DNA from: a virus
Reading direction: 5' to 3' (one strand)
DNA length: 25,564 nt
IMG/VR virus record: IMGVR_UViG_3300032214_000298
Span: 1 to 25,564 of that record
The translations under genes were made by a program, and so were the position numbers. Under the pieces are notes generated by a model. It had not been told where the DNA came from and made no database searches. It was given only the letters and a program-made list of their open reading frames with translations. Positions within the stretch are counted from its first letter, which is position 1. Each line of letters opens with the position of its first letter. Positions 22,625-25,564 of the stretch are shown in pieces.

Positions 22625-22883
22625 CGCTCCCTCCTTCCATAGCGGAGAGGGCATCAGTTAGCTGAACAGCACCCATCAAAATCTTTAGATCGCGTACTGC
22701 TTCGCCCTTATGGTGCACAAATAGATCGTCGTACACGCGGATGAGTAGATCCTTGTACTCGTCGCACTCGCGTTTCAACTTATCGCGTTGCTCAGTAACT
22801 GACGCAAGCGTACGCCGTTCAAGTTCGAGTAGTTTTTTATAGTACTCTATTTTGTCGGTCGTTGTCATTTCGTCAATTATCAT
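22617..22883 (-). CDS. Early protein B (paralogue of the downstream gene)
   Basis: An 88-residue, mainly helical protein (residues 10-60 coiled-coil-like) with the LKRECDEYKDLLIRVYDDL block shared with gene B' at 22370-22624. It ends with MEGGSDE. The DNA of that ending supplies AAGGAGG for the next gene. I chose ATG 22883, 11 bases inside the upstream gene and 5 bases after AAGGAGG; a longer frame reaching 23186 is an artefact of overlap with gene A'. Function unknown. Confidence 0.65.
   Translation of the reverse strand: MIIDEMTTTDKIEYYKKLLELERRTLASVTEQRDKLKRECDEYKDLLIRVYDDLFVHHKGEAVRDLKILMGAVQLTDALSAMEGGSDE
22625..22636 (-). promoter_or_regulatory. Strong RBS of gene B' encoded within gene B
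   Basis: AAGGAGG (22630-22636) lies 5 bases before ATG 22624, inside the codons for the Glu-Gly-Gly-Ser ending of gene B. It decides the start. Confidence 0.85.
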
Positions 22884-23214
22884 GGCTCCCTCCTTCCCAC
22901 TTGTTAATGGTTCTGAGGAATGCTTCGGCGCGTTGGCGAGCGCTTGCGTGTAGCATCTTATAGTTGTCTTCAACACGGGAGAAGACTGATCGGCGACAAT
23001 TCTCGTATAACTGATACCAGTAATCTTCTTTTTTGTCAGATGGTAGGTGATTCTCCGCTTCGTGCATTGCGTTGAGATCGTTGCAGTAGTCGGGAGCGAA
23101 TCGCTGATAGGTTCTTTTTCCTTTTTGATGCCACCATCCTTCCCACATAGGTGATTTGGATTGCCGCCACCCACACGCTTTCGCAATCGCTATGTTGATT
23201 TTTTCTTTAGTCAT
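22873..23214 (-). CDS. Early protein A' (ABA-sandwich-like; paralogue of A)
   Basis: A 113-residue protein with NIAIAKACGW at the start, PDYCNDLNAMHEAE in the middle and ARQRAEAFLRTINKWEGGS at the end. This layout is common in small phage proteins resembling the ABA-sandwich type; function unknown. It matches the C-terminal part of gene A throughout, so the two are tandem duplicates. The ATG 23214 follows AAGGAGG by 5 bases and overlaps the previous gene by 8 bases. Its own final codons form the ribosome site of gene B. Confidence 0.72.
   Translation of the reverse strand: MTKEKINIAIAKACGWRQSKSPMWEGWWHQKGKRTYQRFAPDYCNDLNAMHEAENHLPSDKKEDYWYQLYENCRRSVFSRVEDNYKMLHASARQRAEAFLRTINKWEGGSHDN
22880..22936. 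repeat. 57-bp gene-junction repeat, copy 2
   Basis: Differs from 23211-23267 at only three positions (54 of 57 identical). It spans the end of gene A', its encoded ribosome site and the start of gene B. Confidence 0.85.
22884..22895 (-). promoter_or_regulatory. Strong RBS of gene B encoded within gene A'
   Basis: AAGGAGG (22889-22895) lies 5 bases before ATG 22883, inside the Glu-Gly-Gly-Ser codons of gene A'. Confidence 0.85.
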
Positions 23215-23677
23215 CGCTCCCTCCTTCCCACTTGTTAATGGTTTTGAGAAATGCTTCGGCGCGTTGGGCTGCGGTTGCGCTAACACTTTCAAACCATTCA
23301 CCATTTTGACGGATGGTTTTAACTAATTCACACGCATAGTCTGCGTGTGATTCATCGGTTAAAATCTTCTCCGCTTCGTGCATCGCGTTTAGATCATTGC
23401 AGTAGTCGGGGATTTCTAGCCCCTTTGACCGCCAGAAGGAGCCATCTGGAGCATGAGTTTCGTTATTCACATATTTCCACCCACACGCTTTCGCAATGGC
23501 TATGTTAATTTGTTTGTTAGTCATGTCTTCCTCTGTTTGGTCGGATTGTTCTTCATCAACGTCTTCGCCGCAATCACGACAATAAAAACCCATCGGTACA
23601 GAGCGTGAGAAGTACGGCTCATTGTTGCTGTCGCAGTGTGGGCAATAGACGTGATTCGTTTTTGGTGTCCTGCTCAT
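23207..23677 (-). CDS. Early protein A: zinc ribbon fused to ABA-sandwich-like domain
   Basis: A 156-residue protein. Residues 1-40 hold a zinc ribbon (YCPHCDSN...FYCRDCGED), residues 40-51 are acidic linker, and from M52 on the chain matches gene A' (NIAIAKACGW, PDYCNDLNAMHEAE, AAQRAEAFLKTINKWEGGSD). ATG 23677 overlaps the upstream stop (ATGA at 23674-23677). The internal ATG at 23524, exactly where A' begins, has GAGGAAG just upstream, so a short form of 105 residues may also be made. This looks like two former genes joined after loss of a stop. The function is unknown. Confidence 0.7.
   Translation of the reverse strand: MSRTPKTNHVYCPHCDSNNEPYFSRSVPMGFYCRDCGEDVDEEQSDQTEEDMTNKQINIAIAKACGWKYVNNETHAPDGSFWRSKGLEIPDYCNDLNAMHEAEKILTDESHADYACELVKTIRQNGEWFESVSATAAQRAEAFLKTINKWEGGSDD
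23211..23267. repeat. 57-bp gene-junction repeat, copy 1
   Basis: Near-identical to 22880-22936. It covers the end of gene A, its encoded ribosome site and the A' start. A shorter third copy (20 bp, 19 identical) lies at 22621-22640. Confidence 0.85.
23215..23226 (-). promoter_or_regulatory. Strong RBS of gene A' encoded within gene A
   Basis: AAGGAGG (23220-23226) lies 5 bases before ATG 23214, inside the Glu-Gly-Gly-Ser codons of gene A. Confidence 0.85.
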
Positions 23678-23904
23678 TGTTTCAGTTTCTCGATTTCTTG
23701 AATCAGCTTGCCCACAGCCTTCGCGATGTGGGGCCACTCATCAAGGTCAAAGCGAAGATATTTTTCATCGCCCTCCTCTGGAAATTGCCTCATTTCAATA
23801 AACGGTCCAGCGGCTTCGTCCACAATGCTGATCTCTGTGGCGAGTTGGCTAAAGATTGATTCGCCTTTTGGCAGTACTGTTATTCTTGATGTTATTGTGT
23901 TCAT
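23674..23904 (-). CDS. Small phage protein of a recurring unknown type
   Basis: A 76-residue protein opening NTITSRITVLPKGESIF, then EISIVDEAAGPFIEMRQ, then LRFDLDEWPHIAKAVGKLI. I recognise the type as a common small phage gene of unknown role; it looks like a two-layer alpha/beta fold. It has AGGAA 5 bases before the ATG, one of the few good ribosome sites in this arm outside the EGGS junctions. It is the first gene after the tRNA gap and its stop overlaps gene A (ATGA). Confidence 0.65.
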   Translation of the reverse strand: MNTITSRITVLPKGESIFSQLATEISIVDEAAGPFIEMRQFPEEGDEKYLRFDLDEWPHIAKAVGKLIQEIEKLKQ

Positions 23905-24001
23905 GTTCCTGATCGGTAACGCTATTGTGTGGGGGCTAGATGAAAGCCTGATAATAGCTTGATTGTGTCGTTGTCGTTTTTTGTTATGTTCCCGTTAGGG
24001 A

Positions 24002-24145
24002 ATGCAGCCTTTTTGCTCAGAGTGCGCGGCTCGATCCACTGACCGCTACTGCCAAAACTGTCGTGTTTCTCCCAACCGGTACGGGAAATTGTGGAGCCCC
24101 TTGACGGAGTCGAACCATCATATCAAAATTACAAATTTCGTGTAA
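24002..24145 (+). CDS. Possible 47-residue zinc-ribbon protein on the opposite strand
   Basis: This small reading frame starts at ATG 24002, immediately after an in-frame stop, and encodes MQPFCSECAARSTDRYCQNC followed by a basic tail. The CxxC-x9-CxxC spacing is that of real zinc ribbons, hard to get by chance. It is the only + strand candidate gene within the early arm, lies in the largest gap, and its last 54 bases run into the tRNA-Thr gene on the opposite strand. GGGA touches the ATG, so a standard ribosome site is lacking; TTGATT and TGTTAT lie upstream at 17-base spacing as a weak promoter. It could be a chance frame. Confidence 0.4.
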   Translation: MQPFCSECAARSTDRYCQNCRVSPNRYGKLWSPLTESNHHIKITNFV

Positions 24146-24166
24146 TAACCGTTATACTAAAGGGGC
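24092..24166 (-). tRNA. tRNA-Thr (UGU anticodon), CCA encoded
   Basis: The 75-nt sequence folds as a tRNA: acceptor stem GCCCCTT/AAGGGGC, a short 3-bp D stem, an anticodon stem CGAAA/TTTTG (one G-U) with loop TTTGTAA and anticodon UGU (plus-strand 24131-24133), a T stem GATGG/CCGTC with loop TTCGACT, discriminator U, and an encoded CCA. It would decode ACA threonine codons. It begins 6 bases after the preceding gene in the early transcript, so it is probably processed from the operon RNA. The weak D stem is the only poor part. Confidence 0.88.
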
Positions 24167-24172
24167 AAAATA

Positions 24173-24370
24173 TTAGATGCAGTTGTCCTCAAGGAACTCA
24201 CGCTTGAACATGGACTCAGTGATATCGGGATGCCATGCCATGTAGGTCATGACTGTCCGAAACACTGTGACAAGTTCCTCTAGCGGAGCGTCTCGCGGAA
24301 ACGTGAACTCCATCTTGCTTCCTTCATGTGGGATCTCCACAGTAATCTTCATTCGTCGGTCGTTGTTCAT
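24173..24370 (-). CDS. Small early protein, unknown function
   Basis: A 65-residue protein, MNNDRRMKITVEIPHEGSKM and onwards, with a short beta start and a helical end (LEELVTVFRTVMTYMAWHPD). I chose ATG 24370 because it overlaps the upstream stop (ATGA at 24367-24370); M7 at 24352 is an alternative, and the longer frame from 24427 is an overlap artefact. No function is recognised. The tRNA follows 6 bases after its stop. Confidence 0.55.
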   Translation of the reverse strand: MNNDRRMKITVEIPHEGSKMEFTFPRDAPLEELVTVFRTVMTYMAWHPDITESMFKREFLEDNCI

Positions 24371-25335
24371 GGTTGTGGGTCTGGATATTTGATGTCGCAG
24401 TCTTCGCAGATGTACCCGTAAAGCCAATGATAAACTTTACGGCGACCGCATTTGCATTCATCTTCAAGGTCGCAATCTGCGACCTTATCTTTAAGATCAC
24501 AATCTGCGACCTTACGGCGGTAGGTTCCGTTACGGACAATTGAAGGCGTCATCCAATCTGAAACGTACACAGGCAACCAGTGGTCTTCACCGACATACAC
24601 TTCATCACCGTCCTGTAGTTTATCGCCCTCTCTCAGGAGGACGTGGTATTCTGGTATAGTGTCTTCTTTAAGGTCGCAATCTGCGACCTTACGGCGGTAC
24701 AAATCAATGTATTCCACTTCTATCCCCATAGCTTTTACTATGCTCGTTTCTTTCCATTCGCCAACTTGTTCGTCAAAGAACTCATCGCCTTCTTGAATTA
24801 ACTCTCCTTTTTTAAGAACGCGGTATTCTGGTACGGTGTCTTCGGCAAGCGGACCCCAAAAGTCTTCGTACGGCTTATTGTCTTCGACATGTTTAGTTGG
24901 TGGCTCTTCGTCTTCGCCACGAATCCATTTAAGGATGTCGTTCATTAGCTCCTCATCAAGCTCAAACTCACCTACTTTCGGAGAACCTTCCTCAGTTTCG
25001 TCGTTAGTGGGTCGCTTGTTCCTGTCATCCTGTAGCTTGCCACATACCTCTGCATCCATAAGGATGTTCGCGCTACAGGCAATGTGCGCCAGATGCGTGA
25101 TACCGGATTCAGGGTCCAGATCTTCGCCATCGCGCCACGCGTTCAGATGGCGGAGGATCGCGTTGACATAAGTGCTGGCACATACGCCAGTCTCGCGCCA
25201 ATTCCACGGACCGTATTTTTCTGCGCCCAAATTGTGGACCCATGCAGTCTGCTCCATTGCATACGGTGGGACTAATCCCAATGGGGCTTTAAGGGAGCCC
25301 GCTTGCCCTTTGGGGTCATTGTATTGTGTTTGCAT
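24367..25335 (-). CDS. Nucleotide pyrophosphohydrolase-like protein with repeated C-terminal modules
   Basis: A 322-residue protein. Residues 1-100 match the phage dATP/dGTP diphosphohydrolase N-terminal type (DUF5664-like): GAEKYGPWNWRE (37-48), AILRHLNAWRDGEDLDPESG (59-78) and THLAHIACSANILMD (80-94), with E39, D72, D74, E76 and H81 likely metal or substrate residues. A linker is followed by two 59-residue repeats (165-223, 224-282), each with PEY-x-VL...QxGDE...YRRKVADCDLK, then a third KVADCDL (284-290) and a small Cys motif (CKCG...CEDC). The first half may remove purine dNTPs; the C-terminal modules' role is unknown. It overlaps the upstream gene by 20 bases. Confidence 0.7.
   Translation of the reverse strand: MQTQYNDPKGQAGSLKAPLGLVPPYAMEQTAWVHNLGAEKYGPWNWRETGVCASTYVNAILRHLNAWRDGEDLDPESGITHLAHIACSANILMDAEVCGKLQDDRNKRPTNDETEEGSPKVGEFELDEELMNDILKWIRGEDEEPPTKHVEDNKPYEDFWGPLAEDTVPEYRVLKKGELIQEGDEFFDEQVGEWKETSIVKAMGIEVEYIDLYRRKVADCDLKEDTIPEYHVLLREGDKLQDGDEVYVGEDHWLPVYVSDWMTPSIVRNGTYRRKVADCDLKDKVADCDLEDECKCGRRKVYHWLYGYICEDCDIKYPDPQP
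24466..24486. repeat. Palindromic coding repeat, copy 1 (perfect)
   Basis: AAGGTCGCA-ATC-TGCGACCTT: a 9-bp inverted repeat with 3-base loop, encoding KVADCDL on the minus strand. Confidence 0.9.
24493..24513. repeat. Palindromic coding repeat, copy 2 (two mismatches)
   Basis: AAGATCACA-ATC-TGCGACCTT: same repeat with two changes in the left arm, still encoding KVADCDL. Confidence 0.88.
24670..24690. repeat. Palindromic coding repeat, copy 3 (perfect)
   Basis: Identical to copy 1, with the stem extending by one more pair (24669/24691). It shares the following ACGGCGGTA with copy 2, which encodes the YRR before KVADCDL. Confidence 0.9.
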
Positions 25336-25534
25336 TTAGTGTGTCTATTTTCTGTTTGTATTCTGCTGCTAAATCAAATTTTCCTTCTTCGACAGCTGTG
25401 TCGTGTAGCTTGAGTAATTTAGCAAAAGTGAATTCCCTTTGCTTACGAAAGATATCGTCGAAGTTATTTCTGAACGCTTCGCCGTCTACGTGACGGGGAA
25501 GATCTCCTTTTCCTGCTCCAGTTCCAAATGACAT
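25316..25534 (-). CDS. Small phage protein with GKGDxPR N-terminus
   Basis: A 72-residue protein starting MSFGTGAGKGDLPRHVDGEA, a motif found at the start of many small phage proteins of unknown role, followed by FDDIFRKQ and a helical C-terminus (LHDTAVEEGKFDLAAEYKQK). The stop lies inside the next gene (20-base overlap). It is the first complete gene of the early arm visible in the window; a TTGACT/TATACG pair upstream would place the transcription start inside the gene and is not accepted as its promoter. Confidence 0.65.
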   Translation of the reverse strand: MSFGTGAGKGDLPRHVDGEAFRNNFDDIFRKQREFTFAKLLKLHDTAVEEGKFDLAAEYKQKIDTLNANTIQ

Positions 25535-25564
25535 CGTATATTGTGGTTAAGACTTCAGTCAAAA

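Noticed and set aside
22617-23186. Long reading frame across genes A' and B as one 189-residue protein
   Set aside because: Its first 101 codons overlap A' in another frame, while a perfect ribosome site marks the start at 22883.
25535-25564. TTGACT and TATACG as promoter of the first early gene
   Set aside because: The predicted start of transcription would be inside the gene, with no later in-frame start codon that makes sense.
1-25564. CRISPR array, integrase, transposase or attachment sites
   Set aside because: No spaced direct repeats of CRISPR type and no recombinase motifs were seen; repeats present are coding or junction repeats.

Overview
This window looks like part of the genome of a tailed bacteriophage (Caudoviricetes). 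It carries the end of a probable major capsid protein gene, virion and tail-fibre genes, a lysis cassette, and a replication module with a PrimPol-type primase-helicase, a family A DNA polymerase, a Cas4/RecB-like nuclease and a phage tRNA. No integrase, repressor or bacterial housekeeping gene is visible. No tape-measure gene is seen, which fits a short-tailed (podovirus-like) virion, but terminase, portal and the rest of the genome lie outside the window. The host is not determined. Late genes mostly lack a Shine-Dalgarno sequence, and the best promoter has a TATATTTG box almost touching the start codon. Both would suit a host with little Shine-Dalgarno dependence, such as Bacteroidota, but this is only a hint.

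Layout. The window has two convergent arms. The + strand arm (2-15175) holds late genes: capsid protein (2-919), small and accessory virion genes (977-2823), two tail-fibre modules (2864-5313 and 5958-8280, with two small genes between), three large unrecognised virion genes (8292-11608), a possible head-tail adaptor (11655-12584), and a lysis block (12590-14329) with two small membrane proteins, an amidase, a 48-residue basic protein and a T4-type lysozyme. It ends with a metallopeptidase-like gene and a PD-(D/E)XK nuclease. The - strand arm (25534-15144) holds early genes: a nucleotide pyrophosphohydrolase-like protein with a repeated C-terminus, a tRNA-Thr(UGU), many small accessory genes, then the nuclease, a probable ssDNA-binding-type protein, DNA polymerase and primase-helicase. 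Most early genes are joined by ATGA or similar overlaps, so they probably form one transcription unit. The two arms overlap by 32 bp at their 3' ends.

How it fits together. The primase-helicase would prime and unwind DNA, the polymerase copy it, the nuclease process ends, and the pyrophosphohydrolase-like protein adjust nucleotide pools. Late genes build the particle, two alternative or stacked fibre systems bind the host, and the lysis block releases progeny.

Most notable observations: an in-frame palindromic DNA repeat encoding KVADCDL three times in the pyrophosphohydrolase-like protein; a nested tandem duplication of early genes (A-A'-B-B') in which the ribosome-binding site of each downstream gene is encoded as the C-terminal EGGS peptide of the gene before it; two paralogous adaptor-plus-fibre modules; and a small zinc-ribbon reading frame on the opposite strand to the early operon, running into the tRNA gene.
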